This document shows, piece by piece, positions 18,509 through 27,443 of a DNA stretch of 64,000 nt (position 1 is the stretch's first letter; each line of letters starts with the position of its first letter). The notes beneath the pieces were generated by a model that did not search any database, had not been told where the DNA came from, and saw only the letters and a list, made by a program, of their open reading frames with translations. The translations under genes were made by a program, and so were the position numbers. The stretch lies in NCBI RefSeq assembly GCF_015645385.1, contig NZ_JADOET010000001.1, positions 709,365 to 773,364 of the forward strand. The letters are read 5' to 3'. The DNA is from Winogradskyella marina. GTDB taxonomy: Bacteria > Bacteroidota > Bacteroidia > Flavobacteriales > Flavobacteriaceae.

Positions 18509-19825
18509 TTAGTATCTGTAATGCTCAGGCTTATAAGGTCCTTCAACCTTAACACCAATATAATCAGCTTGATATTCTGCTAATTCGGTAAGCTCAACAC
18601 CAATTTTTTCTAAGTGTAATTTTGCTACTTTTTCATCTAAATGCTTTGGTAACATATACACATCATTCTCGTACTTGTCACTGTTTTTCCAAAGTTCAAT
18701 TTGTGCTAAGGTTTGGTTGGTAAACGAGTTACTCATTACAAAACTTGGATGACCTGTTGCACAACCTAAGTTTACTAAACGACCTTCAGCAAGAACGATA
18801 ATATCATTACCATTCACATTGTATTTATCAACTTGTGGCTTAATGGTGTCTTTAGTATTACCATGCGTTTTGTTTAACCAATCCATTTGGATTTCGTTAT
18901 CAAAGTGTCCAATGTTACAAACAATAGTTTTGTCTTTCATGGCCTCAAAATGCTCAGCTCTAACGATATCTTTGTTTCCAGTAGTTGTAATAACAATATC
19001 AGAGTTACCAACAACAGTTTCTAATTTCTTCACTTCAAAACCGTCCATTGCCGCTTGTAAAGCACAAATTGGGTCAATTTCTGTAACCGTAACAATAGAA
19101 CCAGCACCTTTAAAAGAAGCAGCAGTTCCTTTACCAACATCACCATAACCACAAACCGTTACACGTTTTCCGGCTAACATAATATCAGTTGCTCTACGAA
19201 TCGCATCTACTGCGGATTCTTTACAACCATATTTATTATCAAACTTAGATTTTGTTACAGAATCATTAACGTTAATAGCTGGCATAGTTAAAGTACCATT
19301 TTTAACTCGCTCGTATAATCTATGAACTCCAGTAGTTGTTTCTTCAGACAATCCTTTAATTCCAGCAGATAACTCTGGGTATTTATCTAAAACCATGTTG
19401 GTTAAATCACCACCATCATCTAAAATCATGTTTAATGGCTTACGATCTTCACCAAAGAATAAGGTTTGTTCTATACACCAATCAAATTCTTCTTCAGATA
19501 ATCCTTTCCATGCATAAACTGCAGTTCCTGCAGCAGCAATGGCAGCAGCAGCCTGATCTTGCGTAGAGAAAATATTACAAGAACTCCAAGTCACTTCTGC
19601 ACCTAAAGCTTGTAACGTTTCTATTAAAACCGCAGTTTGGATCGTCATATGCAAACATCCTGCAATACGTGCACCTTTTAAAGGTTGCTCGTTTTTATAT
19701 TCTTCACGCAAACTCATTAAGCCTGGCATTTCTGCTTCAGCCAATTCAATCTCTTTTCTTCCCCAAGCCGCAAGCGACATATCTTTTACCTTATTAGGTA
19801 CGTAAGCAACTGTTTTTGTACTCAT
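18509..19825 (-). CDS. ahcY: adenosylhomocysteinase
   Basis: The 438-residue NAD-dependent enzyme hydrolyses S-adenosylhomocysteine to adenosine and homocysteine and so removes the product inhibitor of methyltransferases. The NAD-binding loop [10 protein letters not shown], the substrate segment [13 protein letters not shown], the DDGGDLT motif and the C-terminal [14 protein letters not shown] with its conserved Lys/Tyr are all present. Length and ends are typical. A -7 box on the minus strand lies at 19925-19932, upstream of the start, and a strong terminator follows, so it is probably a single-gene unit. Confidence 0.97.
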   Translation of the reverse strand: MSTKTVAYVPNKVKDMSLAAWGRKEIELAEAEMPGLMSLREEYKNEQPLKGARIAGCLHMTIQTAVLIETLQALGAEVTWSSCNIFSTQDQAAAAIAAAGTAVYAWKGLSEEEFDWCIEQTLFFGEDRKPLNMILDDGGDLTNMVLDKYPELSAGIKGLSEETTTGVHRLYERVKNGTLTMPAINVNDSVTKSKFDNKYGCKESAVDAIRRATDIMLAGKRVTVCGYGDVGKGTAASFKGAGSIVTVTEIDPICALQAAMDGFEVKKLETVVGNSDIVITTTGNKDIVRAEHFEAMKDKTIVCNIGHFDNEIQMDWLNKTHGNTKDTIKPQVDKYNVNGNDIIVLAEGRLVNLGCATGHPSFVMSNSFTNQTLAQIELWKNSDKYENDVYMLPKHLDEKVAKLHLEKIGVELTELAEYQADYIGVKVEGPYKPEHYRY

Positions 19826-19924
19826 ATCTTTTTCTTTGTTTTTATATTTTAAAACGCCTTTGGGTTTAACACTTAAATAGTTAAATTCGCTACATCAAAA
19901 ATGCCAAATTCGCCTTAGGCGATG

Positions 19925-19932
19925 CAAAGATA
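19925..19932 (-). promoter_or_regulatory. -7 promoter box of ahcY
   Basis: On the minus strand the sequence is TATCTTTG, an exact match to TAnnTTTG, about 100 bases upstream of the ahcY start. It lies within 25 bases of the divergent gene start at 19956. Confidence 0.55.
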
Positions 19933-19955
19933 ATCATTATCATTAACAATTCTAA

Positions 19956-20582
19956 ATGCCACTATATAAATCCATTAGTGTAAATTCACAAACTACTGTT
20001 AAAATCTGGAAGATTGAAGAATCGTACGACTCTCTATTTCAGCCTTTAGATTTAAAACCACAAAGTTTAAAGCGCGTTTTAGGTATGAAAAGTGAACTAC
20101 ACCAACGTGGCTTTTTGAGTGTAAGACATTTGCTGCATGAGTTTGGTTATACCGATCAAGATTTGTTCTATGACGATAACGGAAAACCTCATCTTAAAGA
20201 CGGAAAGCACATTTCAATTACGCATTCGTTTACATTTTCAGGCATTATAGTGAGTGATAAAGAAGTGGGAATTGATATTGAAAAACAACGTGAAAAAATA
20301 AAAATCATAGCTCATAAGTTTGTAGACTATGAGTTCAGTTATTTAAACACCATAGATGAAGATTCCATTAGAAGATTAACCGTGATTTGGGGCATTAAAG
20401 AATCACTTTATAAACTTTTTGCGACACCAGGCATGTTATTTAAAGAGCATTTTTTAGTGATTCCGTTTATGGTTGAAGATGGAAAAACCGTAGCTTGGAT
20501 AGATTATAAAGGTAAAAAATACAGATATACAACAGCGTTTTTAGAATTTGAAGGATTTACTTGTGCCTATGTCGTTCCGTAA
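19956..20582 (+). CDS. 4'-phosphopantetheinyl transferase superfamily protein
   Basis: The 208-residue protein shows the two signature motifs of Sfp/AcpS-type transferases: VGIDIEKQ near residue 107, with the Mg-binding acidic pair, and WGIKESLYK near residue 147. It would transfer the phosphopantetheine arm of CoA to a carrier protein. The size is closer to the Sfp type than to the short AcpS trimer. The stop codon overlaps the next start (TAATG), so it is translationally coupled to the GGGP synthase gene. The carrier-protein partner cannot be named from this window. Confidence 0.9.
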   Translation: MPLYKSISVNSQTTVKIWKIEESYDSLFQPLDLKPQSLKRVLGMKSELHQRGFLSVRHLLHEFGYTDQDLFYDDNGKPHLKDGKHISITHSFTFSGIIVSDKEVGIDIEKQREKIKIIAHKFVDYEFSYLNTIDEDSIRRLTVIWGIKESLYKLFATPGMLFKEHFLVIPFMVEDGKTVAWIDYKGKKYRYTTAFLEFEGFTCAYVVP

Positions 20583-21307
20583 TGAATAGTATTTACCAAA
20601 ATATAATAACGTCAAGTGCTAAAAATGAAAAACTTTTGGCTGTATTAATCGATCCTGATAAGATGACCTTATATGCCGTTTCAGGATTTATCTCTAAAGT
20701 GAATCAATCTATAGCAACCCATATTTTTGTCGGAGGTAGCGAGGTTGATAAAGGCGTAACTGAAACTTTGGTTATTGAGATAAAAAAACACACAAAGCTA
20801 CCTGTTGTTTTATTTCCAGGTGATGTGATTCAGATTACGGATAAAGCTGATGGTATTTTGTTTTTATCATTAATTTCTGGTCGGAATCCAGATTATTTAA
20901 TTGGTAAACAAGTAGAGGCTGTTCCTAAATTGGCAACAACTAATCTTGAAATCATTCCAACAGGCTATTTGCTTATAAAGAATGAAAAAGAAACATCTGT
21001 TGAGCGTGTCAGTAAAACAAACCCAATACAACGAAAAGATATTCAAACCATAAAAGACACAGCAAAAGCCGGAGAATTATTAGGCATGAAATTAATATAT
21101 CTCGAAGCCGGAAGTGGAGCCACACATGCTATTGAGTCTAATATCATTTCAGAAGTTAAACAACAATTACACATACCATTAATTGTAGGAGGTGGTATTA
21201 GAGCTAAAACCGAATTAGAATCGGCTTACAAAGCTGGAGCAGATTTGGTTGTTATCGGAACAGCTTTTGAAGACGATGACACTTTTTTTGACAATTTACA
21301 AAAGTAA
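20582..21307 (+). CDS. geranylgeranylglyceryl/heptaprenylglyceryl phosphate synthase (GGGPS, PcrB family)
   Basis: This 241-residue TIM-barrel enzyme joins a long polyprenyl diphosphate to sn-glycerol-1-phosphate, the first ether-lipid step known from archaea. Family marks are LLAVLIDPDKM, FVGGSEV, the YLEAGSGA segment and the phosphate-binding loop LIVGGGIR...GADLVVIGTAFE. Flavobacterial members form a recognised bacterial branch of group II. The ATG at 20582 overlaps the stop of the upstream transferase gene; a start further upstream would lie inside that gene. What lipid it makes in this organism is not evident. Confidence 0.92.
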   Translation: MNSIYQNIITSSAKNEKLLAVLIDPDKMTLYAVSGFISKVNQSIATHIFVGGSEVDKGVTETLVIEIKKHTKLPVVLFPGDVIQITDKADGILFLSLISGRNPDYLIGKQVEAVPKLATTNLEIIPTGYLLIKNEKETSVERVSKTNPIQRKDIQTIKDTAKAGELLGMKLIYLEAGSGATHAIESNIISEVKQQLHIPLIVGGGIRAKTELESAYKAGADLVVIGTAFEDDDTFFDNLQK

Positions 21308-21309
21308 AT

Positions 21310-21336
21310 TGTCATGCTGAACTCGTTTCTGCATCT
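21310..21336. repeat. dispersed repeat, TGTCATGCTGAAC type
   Basis: This 27-base element matches the minus strand of 63155-63181 at 24 of 27 positions. It sits 3 bases after the GGGP synthase stop codon. Confidence 0.6.
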
Positions 21337-21413
21337 TAACTAGTTCCTGCAAGGTTTTAAAAACCTTGTAGGTATAATAAATTAAAAAGCTTACCGCTTT
21401 GGCGGCAAATAGT

Positions 21414-21674
21414 ATGGAAATATCAGTAGATTTAACACTTTCGCCATTACAAGATGATTATGAAAAGCATGTCATCAATTTTATAAAAGCCTTACGCAAT
21501 TCGAAATTCAAAGTTTTAGAAAACCCATTAAGCACGCAAATATTTGGAAATTACGACGAATTAATGCCCTTTTTAACACAAGAAATAAAACGTTCTTTTG
21601 AAGATGTGGATATTTCTGTCTTAACTATGAAAGTGGTTAAAACCAATAGAAGTGATTATGAGCCACATTTTTAA
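21414..21674 (+). CDS. thiamine-binding domain protein (MTH1187/YkoF-like)
   Basis: The 86-residue protein matches the small ferredoxin-like thiamine-binding family in layout: an initial strand MEISVDLTLSPL, a helix with KALRNSKFKV, a PLSTQIFGNYDELM strand-turn and the final VLTMKVVKTNR strand. I chose the ATG at 21414. The gene overlaps the PnuC-type transporter by 17 bases, and the run ends in a TPP-riboswitch-controlled receptor, which supports a thiamine link. Binding itself is family-based inference. Confidence 0.75.
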   Translation: MEISVDLTLSPLQDDYEKHVINFIKALRNSKFKVLENPLSTQIFGNYDELMPFLTQEIKRSFEDVDISVLTMKVVKTNRSDYEPHF

Positions 21675-22290
21675 TTTCTTTTTCGGACAGTATGCCGACT
21701 ATCAAACCATAGATATTGTCTTAGAAATTGTAGCTGTAATATTTGGGTTTCTATCAGTTTTGTTCTCTAAGAAGAATAACATTTTAGTATTCCCAACAGG
21801 TATGATTAGCACCTGTATTTTTGTGTATTTATTATTAAAATGGCAACTTTTAGGAGACATGATGATTAATGCTTACTACTTTATAATGAGCGTTTTTGGT
21901 TGGTATGTCTGGACTCGAAAAGCAGATGGACAACCTGAAAACCCAATCTCTAGAACCACTAAAAGGGAAACAAAAATAAGCATCGCAATTTTTATAGCAA
22001 CGCTTCTTTTTGTTTTTATAGTTTATAAAACATTTGACAAATGGACGGGTTGGGTTGCGTATGTAGATACGGTTACAACGGCAACCTTTTTTGTTGGTAT
22101 GTGGTTAATGGCAAAACGTAAAATAGAAAATTGGATCTATTGGATTATTGGTGATCTTATCTCTATTCCTTTGTATTTTTATAAAGGGTTTACGTTCACC
22201 AGTTTTCAATATTTAGGATTTACACTAATAGCCATATTTGGATATTTAGCATGGAAGAAGCACTTAAACAACAACCTTCAAACTGCATAA
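21658..22290 (+). CDS. PnuC/PnuT-family vitamin transporter
   Basis: The 210-residue integral membrane protein has about seven hydrophobic helices and typical PnuC marks: the FPTGMISTCIFVYLL segment, DMMINAYYFIMSVFGWYVW and the WxxW element in ENWIYWIIGD. Family members move nicotinamide riboside (PnuC) or thiamine (PnuT) by facilitated diffusion, with intracellular phosphorylation trapping the vitamin. The thiamine-binding gene upstream and riboswitch downstream favour thiamine, while the NadR-like kinase next door would fit nicotinamide riboside. ATG at 21658 is preferred over GTG at 21652. It overlaps both neighbours. Confidence 0.88.
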   Translation: MSHIFNFFFGQYADYQTIDIVLEIVAVIFGFLSVLFSKKNNILVFPTGMISTCIFVYLLLKWQLLGDMMINAYYFIMSVFGWYVWTRKADGQPENPISRTTKRETKISIAIFIATLLFVFIVYKTFDKWTGWVAYVDTVTTATFFVGMWLMAKRKIENWIYWIIGDLISIPLYFYKGFTFTSFQYLGFTLIAIFGYLAWKKHLNNNLQTA

Positions 22291-22820
22291 AAGTAGTTTT
22301 ATTTGGGCCTGAATCTACAGGAAAAACAACCTTATCTCGGCAATTAGCGAGACATTACCATTCGGTTTGGGTGCCAGAATATGCACGCGTGTACCTACAA
22401 GATAAGTGGAATAACGAGCGTAAAACTTGTGAACCTAAGGATTTACTTCCAATTGCCATTGGGCAAATAAAACTCGAAAACGAATTGGCACAAAAAACCG
22501 ACTCTGTTTTAATTTGCGATACAGATCTGCTTGAAACTAAAGTTTATAGCGAAGCCTATTACCAAGGTACATGTGACCCGATTTTAGAAACATATGCTCT
22601 AAAAAATTCTTATGATCTTTACTTTTTAACTTATATTGACACGCCTTGGGAAGCAGATGACCTAAGAGACAAGCCCAATGAACGTAAACGTATGTTTAAC
22701 GCTTTTGAATCCGCTTTAAAAACCTATAATAAACCTTATATACTTTTAAAAGGAAATAAAAAGGAGCGCTTAGAGTTAGCTGTTAAGCATATCGACAAAT
22801 TATTAATAAGCAAAACATGA
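22251..22820 (+). CDS. NadR-like P-loop kinase (nicotinamide riboside or thiamine kinase candidate)
   Basis: The 189-residue protein is a stand-alone P-loop kinase resembling the C-terminal ribosylnicotinamide kinase domain of NadR: Walker A GPESTGKTT near residue 20, VWVPEYARVY, the Walker-B-like ICDTDLLETKVY and the lid-like RDKPNERKRMF. The N-terminal adenylyltransferase domain of NadR is absent. It overlaps the PnuC-type transporter gene by 40 bases and the next gene by 4, so kinase and transporter are tightly coupled, as expected for metabolic trapping. The substrate is not decided by the sequence. Confidence 0.85.
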   Translation: MEEALKQQPSNCIKVVLFGPESTGKTTLSRQLARHYHSVWVPEYARVYLQDKWNNERKTCEPKDLLPIAIGQIKLENELAQKTDSVLICDTDLLETKVYSEAYYQGTCDPILETYALKNSYDLYFLTYIDTPWEADDLRDKPNERKRMFNAFESALKTYNKPYILLKGNKKERLELAVKHIDKLLISKT

Positions 22821-24373
22821 GTTTTACCGAAAACGACATTATTCAAATAGAATCTCACGACTTAACTTTAACTGCCGTTAGAAAGCAAATCGAAATTTTT
22901 GAAACAGGAATTCCGCATACAAATATTTCTGATGCTGCCACGTTGAATCATGGGATTATACCCTTAAATGATGCTAGTATTAAGGAATATACCGAAACTT
23001 TTGAAGCTGAAAAAGATAAAAAGTCGATATTAAAATTTGTTCCAGCTTCAGGAGCTGCAACTAGAATGTTTAAGTTTTTGTTCCGATTTGTTGAAGAATA
23101 CAATGCAAATGAACAATCTCTTAATTCATACATCAATAAAACCAATTTAAGAGAGCTTTCTCTATTTATGGTTGGTTTAGAAAAGTTTCCGTTTTACCAC
23201 CAAGTCTTGAAATTGCTCAAGTCTAAAGGGATTGCGTATGAAACCTTATCTAATCAAGAAAAAATATGGCATTTTTCTAAAGCTATGTTAGATGAAAATC
23301 AACTTAATTTTGGAAATCAACCTAAAGGATTATTACCATTTCACGATTATAAAAACAATCATATTTCTACTGCTTTTGAAGAGCATTTATATGAAGCTGC
23401 ATTATACGCATCGAGCAATGGTGTAGCGAAACTTCATTTTACAATTTCTGAAGTTTACAAGAACAAGTTTACTCAAGAGTTTAAAAGTATTCAGAGTCAG
23501 ATTGAAGAAAACACAGGAGTAAAATTCGATATTTCGTTCTCATACCAACAACAGTCAACAGATACCATAGCGGTAACTTTAAAGGATAGACCATTTAGAG
23601 ACTCTAAAGGTGCGTTATTGTTCAGACCTTCTGGACATGGTGCTTTACTAAAGAACTTAAATGCTTTAGATGCTGATATTATTTTTGTGAAGAATATAGA
23701 TAATGTAGTAGTATATAAGTACAAGGAGGAAGTGGCAACCTATAAAAAAGTATTGGCAGGAATTCTTCTAAAATTACAATCAAAAGCATTCGAATATTTA
23801 CACCAATTAGACTCAGAAGAAGTTTCAGAAGCTACTTTAAGTGCTATCGAAAACTTTTTAACATCTGAATTAAGCATCAAAATATCAGATGAATATAAAA
23901 AATATGCCGACCGTTATAAAATTGAATACCTCCAAGAAAAACTAAATCGGCCAATTAGAATTTGTGGAATGGTTAAAAATGAAGGTGAACCTGGAGGAGG
24001 TCCTTTTTGGGTAAAAGACCATAAATCTAATCAATCACTTCAAATTGTTGAGTCGGCTCAAATCAATTTAGACGACCCAAAACAAGAAAACATTCTTAAA
24101 AATGCCACGCATTTTAATCCCGTAGATTTAGTCTGTGGCGTAAAAAATTATAAAGGAGAAAAATTTGATTTAGAACAATATGTCGATCATAATGCATCAT
24201 TTATCACCAAAAAAACGAAGAACGGTAAAGATTTAAAAGCCTTAGAATTACCTGGTCTTTGGAATGGCAGTATGGCAGATTGGACCACTATTTTTGTCGA
24301 AGTTCCAATTATCACATTTAACCCAGTAAAAACCGTCAATGATTTATTAAAAACACCACACCAAACCAAATAA
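22817..24373 (+). CDS. DUF4301 family protein
   Basis: The 518-residue protein matches the Bacteroidota DUF4301 family, with the strongly conserved block KFVPASGAATRMFKFLF near residue 75, KDRPFRDSKGALLFRPSGHGALL in mid-protein and RICGMVKNEGEPGGGPFWV near residue 380. The GxGxxTR-like loop and the sugar-nucleotidyltransferase-like motifs suggest nucleotide or sugar-nucleotide binding, but no activity is established to my knowledge. It begins within the last codons of the kinase gene (ATGA overlap), placing it in the same operon. Confidence 0.85.
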   Translation: MSFTENDIIQIESHDLTLTAVRKQIEIFETGIPHTNISDAATLNHGIIPLNDASIKEYTETFEAEKDKKSILKFVPASGAATRMFKFLFRFVEEYNANEQSLNSYINKTNLRELSLFMVGLEKFPFYHQVLKLLKSKGIAYETLSNQEKIWHFSKAMLDENQLNFGNQPKGLLPFHDYKNNHISTAFEEHLYEAALYASSNGVAKLHFTISEVYKNKFTQEFKSIQSQIEENTGVKFDISFSYQQQSTDTIAVTLKDRPFRDSKGALLFRPSGHGALLKNLNALDADIIFVKNIDNVVVYKYKEEVATYKKVLAGILLKLQSKAFEYLHQLDSEEVSEATLSAIENFLTSELSIKISDEYKKYADRYKIEYLQEKLNRPIRICGMVKNEGEPGGGPFWVKDHKSNQSLQIVESAQINLDDPKQENILKNATHFNPVDLVCGVKNYKGEKFDLEQYVDHNASFITKKTKNGKDLKALELPGLWNGSMADWTTIFVEVPIITFNPVKTVNDLLKTPHQTK

Positions 24374-24375
24374 TT

Positions 24376-24780
24376 GTGGACACAGAGTTACTTAAATCTG
24401 AATTAAACTATAAATACGTTCGAAGCTCTGGCAGTGGAGGCCAACATGTAAATAAGGTCTCTTCTAAAGCAGAATTATACTTTGACCTTAAAAACTCAGC
24501 CGTATTTAACGACGACGAAAAACAAAAACTATTAGAATTCTTCACTAATAGATTGACTAAAGACGCTATTTTAATTCTCGCTTGTGACGAAAGCCGAAGC
24601 CAGTTTAGAAATAAAGCTTTGGTGACTCAGCGGTTTATAGAATTAATTCAAGAAGGATTAAAGGAAAACAAAAAAAGAATTCCCACCAGAATTCCTAGAA
24701 AAGCCAAAAAGAAACGTTTAAAAAATAAGCGTATTACTGCTGAAAAAAAGGCGAATCGGAAGCCACCAAAAGTAGATTAA
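24376..24780 (+). CDS. arfB: peptidyl-tRNA hydrolase for ribosome rescue (ArfB/YaeJ)
   Basis: The 134-residue protein has the release-factor-like GGQ motif in SSGSGGQHVNKVSSK and a basic C-terminal tail (RKAKKKRLKNKR...) that in ArfB enters the empty mRNA channel of stalled ribosomes. It releases nascent chains from non-stop complexes. The start is a GTG at 24376, 2 bases after the DUF4301 stop; the motif lies at about residue 20, as in ArfB. It closes the plus-strand run before the riboswitch. Confidence 0.92.
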   Translation: MDTELLKSELNYKYVRSSGSGGQHVNKVSSKAELYFDLKNSAVFNDDEKQKLLEFFTNRLTKDAILILACDESRSQFRNKALVTQRFIELIQEGLKENKKRIPTRIPRKAKKKRLKNKRITAEKKANRKPPKVD

Positions 24781-24920
24781 ATCCCAAAATTAAAAAATCA
24801 ACTCCCAATGTACTCACGCTAAGTATCAGTGCCGCAAATCTGTACGATTACCCCTTCCTTTTTCTTTGTTGTATTCAAAAAAAAATTAGTATTCATTATT
24901 CTAAAATCTAAAATCTATTA

Positions 24921-24928
24921 TATCTTTG
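24921..24928 (+). promoter_or_regulatory. -7 promoter box upstream of TPP riboswitch
   Basis: TATCTTTG is an exact TAnnTTTG box placed about 15 bases before the riboswitch core, so the riboswitch would lie at the 5' end of the transcript. Confidence 0.6.
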
Positions 24929-24937
24929 CCGCGTTCT

Positions 24938-25020
24938 CAATAAAGGGGTGCCTATTATCGGCTGAGATCATACCCATTGAACCTAGAACAGGTAATGCTG
25001 TTTAGGAAGCGAGCTTAAAG
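24938..25020 (+). promoter_or_regulatory. TPP (thiamine pyrophosphate) riboswitch, THI element
   Basis: The conserved THI-box blocks occur in order: GGGGTGCC at 24945, CTGAGATCATACCC at 24962, GAACCTAGAACAGGTAATGC around 24979-24998 and GGAAGC at the 3' end. A hairpin follows at once. The element lies about 200 bases before a TonB-dependent receptor gene. Binding of TPP would be expected to lower expression of that receptor. Confidence 0.95.
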
Positions 25021-25042
25021 AAAATGTCCTGAGGACATTTTT
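25021..25042 (+). terminator. riboswitch expression-platform terminator
   Basis: AAAATGTCC and GGACATTTT form a 9-bp stem with a 3-base loop, running into T residues immediately after the TPP aptamer. The rest of the interval 25043-25226 shows no gene. Confidence 0.7.
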
Positions 25043-25226
25043 AGCGCGTGCGATAAGGTTATCAATGTTTATTTTTTTACTTCTGAATCTTGATATACTT
25101 TAATATTCATGTATAGATTCAAAATAAAAAATAACATGTAACTTAAGTACTTGCTTGTAGCTCAAAAACATATTTATTAACCCAGAATAATGACCTCTTT
25201 TTATTCGATTATAATACTATAGTCGT

Positions 25227-27443
25227 ATGAAATTTTTATTCAACAATCTCTCAAAAAAAAGTAGGCAGAGATTATCACTTTCAATTGCATTTTTAGGAAT
25301 TTGTTCAGTTTATGGACAAGAAAAACAACAAGATTCTACTAAAGTTGAAAAACTAGACGAAGTTCTTGTTAAAGCCGTCCGTGTAGACGCAAAGTCACCA
25401 ATTACACATAGTAATGTGACTAAAGAAGACTTGGAAAAACGTAATTTAGGGCAAGACATTCCGATGTTACTTAACTTTTTACCTTCGGTAGTAACCACAA
25501 CAGATGCTGGTGCAGGAGTTGGTTACACAGGTATTAGAGTGCGTGGAGTTAGCTCACAATCTACCAACATTACTATAAACGGTATTCCTTATAATGATGC
25601 CGAATCCTTAGGGACATTTTGGGTGAATCTTGGTGACTTCGCATCCTCTACAGAAAGCTTACAACTGCAACGTGGTGTGGGAACTTCAACCAATGGTTCT
25701 GGTGCTTTTGGTGCGAGTATTAATGTTTTAACAGATGCCATTTCTAAAGACGCTTCTGGTGAAATTGCTAATTCCTTTGGAAGTTATAATACGAGAAAAC
25801 ACACCGTTAAGTTTAGCACAGGATTGCTAAATGATCATATAGAAATTGCTGGTCGTTTATCTAATATAGCTTCAGATGGTTATATAGATCGTGCTTCGGC
25901 AGATTTAAAATCTTACTTTTTACAAGGGTCTTATGTTGATGATAATACCTTAATAAAAGCCATTACTTTTGGTGGTAAGGAAGTCACATATCAAGCTTGG
26001 AATGGTCTTGAAGATTTAGACAAATTAGAAAACGACCGAACCTATAATACTGCTGGCGAATACACTGATAATAATGGCGACACACAGTTTTATGATAATG
26101 AAGTTGATGACTACAAACAAGATCATTACCAGTTGCACTGGAATCAGCGTTACGACAACCAATGGTCTACCACATTAGGTTTAAACTACACCAAAGGTCA
26201 AGGTTTTTTTGAGCAATATAAAGACGATGAAGATTTTAGCGATTATGGTCTAGAACCACTAGAATTTAATGGTGAAATAATAGATGAAACGGATTTAATT
26301 AGAAGACGTTGGTTAGATAACGATTTTTATGTCATAAACGCCAACGTGAATTATAAAGCGAATAATTTAGATTTATTATTTGGAGGTTCATTTAGTCACT
26401 ACGATGGCGATCATTTTGGTGAAGTGATTTGGTCAGAATACGCAAGCCAGACCGAAATTAGAGATCGTTATTATGATGGAAATAGTTTAAAAAATGACTT
26501 GTCTTTATTTTCAAAAGCGAATTATAGATTAAATGAAAAAATAAGTCTGTTTGGAGATCTACAAGTTAGGAACGTCACCTATAAAACCACAGGAACAACA
26601 TCTGATATTGTAGAATTTGCAATAGATAAGGATTTTACTTTTTTCAATCCAAAAGCCGGAATCACCTATTCATTAAATACAGGTAATGATCTCTACTTCT
26701 CTTACGCTAGAGCCAACAGAGAACCAAACCGAACTGATTTTGAAACCGATGAAAACATAAAACCAGAACAACTTAATGATTTTGAATTGGGTTGGAGACA
26801 CAAAAAAGGCAACTTTATATTTAACGCCAACGCGTATTACATGTTTTACAATCAGCAATTGGTATTGTCTGGTCGTTTAGATGATGTTGGAAATCCAATA
26901 CGAACAAATAGCGGAGAAAGTTACCGTTTAGGTTTAGAACTGGAAGCAATAATTCCGGTGAGCTCTCAACTGACTTTACAACCTAACATGACACTTAGTT
27001 CTAATAAAAACAATGAGACTGTTATTTCATTTGATGACGAATTACAAAATTTGGGTAAAACAGACATCTCATTTTCACCAAGTATAGTGGCTTCAAATGC
27101 TATTGTTTTCCAACCTATTGACAAGCTTCAAATGGCCTTGTTAAGCAAGTTTGTTGGTGAACAATATATGAGTAATACGGAAGCCGACTTGTCTAAATTA
27201 GATAGTTTCTTTATCAATGATTTCAACATTAATTATACTTTAAAAACAGCTTCAATTTTCGACGAAATTATATTTTCAGGTTTAGTCAATAATATATTTA
27301 ATGTAGAATATGTGTCTAATGGTTATTATTACACCTATGACGATACTTGGTCAAGTCCAACTAGTGTAACCACTATTGAAGGTGCTGGATTTTATCCACA
27401 AGCCACAACAAACTTTTTAGTTGGAGTGACTATGAAATTTTAA
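25227..27443 (+). CDS. TonB-dependent receptor, probable thiamine transporter
   Basis: The 738-residue outer-membrane receptor has a signal peptide ending VYGQ, a TonB-box-like segment KLDEVLVKAVR, a plug domain (residues about 60-170, with GVGYTGIRVRGVSSQSTNI and the INGIPYND motif) and a 22-strand barrel ending in a terminal Phe (GVTMKF). It lacks the N-terminal carboxypeptidase-regulatory domain of SusC. The preceding TPP riboswitch strongly suggests that it imports thiamine or a thiamine phosphate. It ends 4 bases into the convergent Rieske-like gene. Confidence 0.92.
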   Translation: MKFLFNNLSKKSRQRLSLSIAFLGICSVYGQEKQQDSTKVEKLDEVLVKAVRVDAKSPITHSNVTKEDLEKRNLGQDIPMLLNFLPSVVTTTDAGAGVGYTGIRVRGVSSQSTNITINGIPYNDAESLGTFWVNLGDFASSTESLQLQRGVGTSTNGSGAFGASINVLTDAISKDASGEIANSFGSYNTRKHTVKFSTGLLNDHIEIAGRLSNIASDGYIDRASADLKSYFLQGSYVDDNTLIKAITFGGKEVTYQAWNGLEDLDKLENDRTYNTAGEYTDNNGDTQFYDNEVDDYKQDHYQLHWNQRYDNQWSTTLGLNYTKGQGFFEQYKDDEDFSDYGLEPLEFNGEIIDETDLIRRRWLDNDFYVINANVNYKANNLDLLFGGSFSHYDGDHFGEVIWSEYASQTEIRDRYYDGNSLKNDLSLFSKANYRLNEKISLFGDLQVRNVTYKTTGTTSDIVEFAIDKDFTFFNPKAGITYSLNTGNDLYFSYARANREPNRTDFETDENIKPEQLNDFELGWRHKKGNFIFNANAYYMFYNQQLVLSGRLDDVGNPIRTNSGESYRLGLELEAIIPVSSQLTLQPNMTLSSNKNNETVISFDDELQNLGKTDISFSPSIVASNAIVFQPIDKLQMALLSKFVGEQYMSNTEADLSKLDSFFINDFNINYTLKTASIFDEIIFSGLVNNIFNVEYVSNGYYYTYDDTWSSPTSVTTIEGAGFYPQATTNFLVGVTMKF

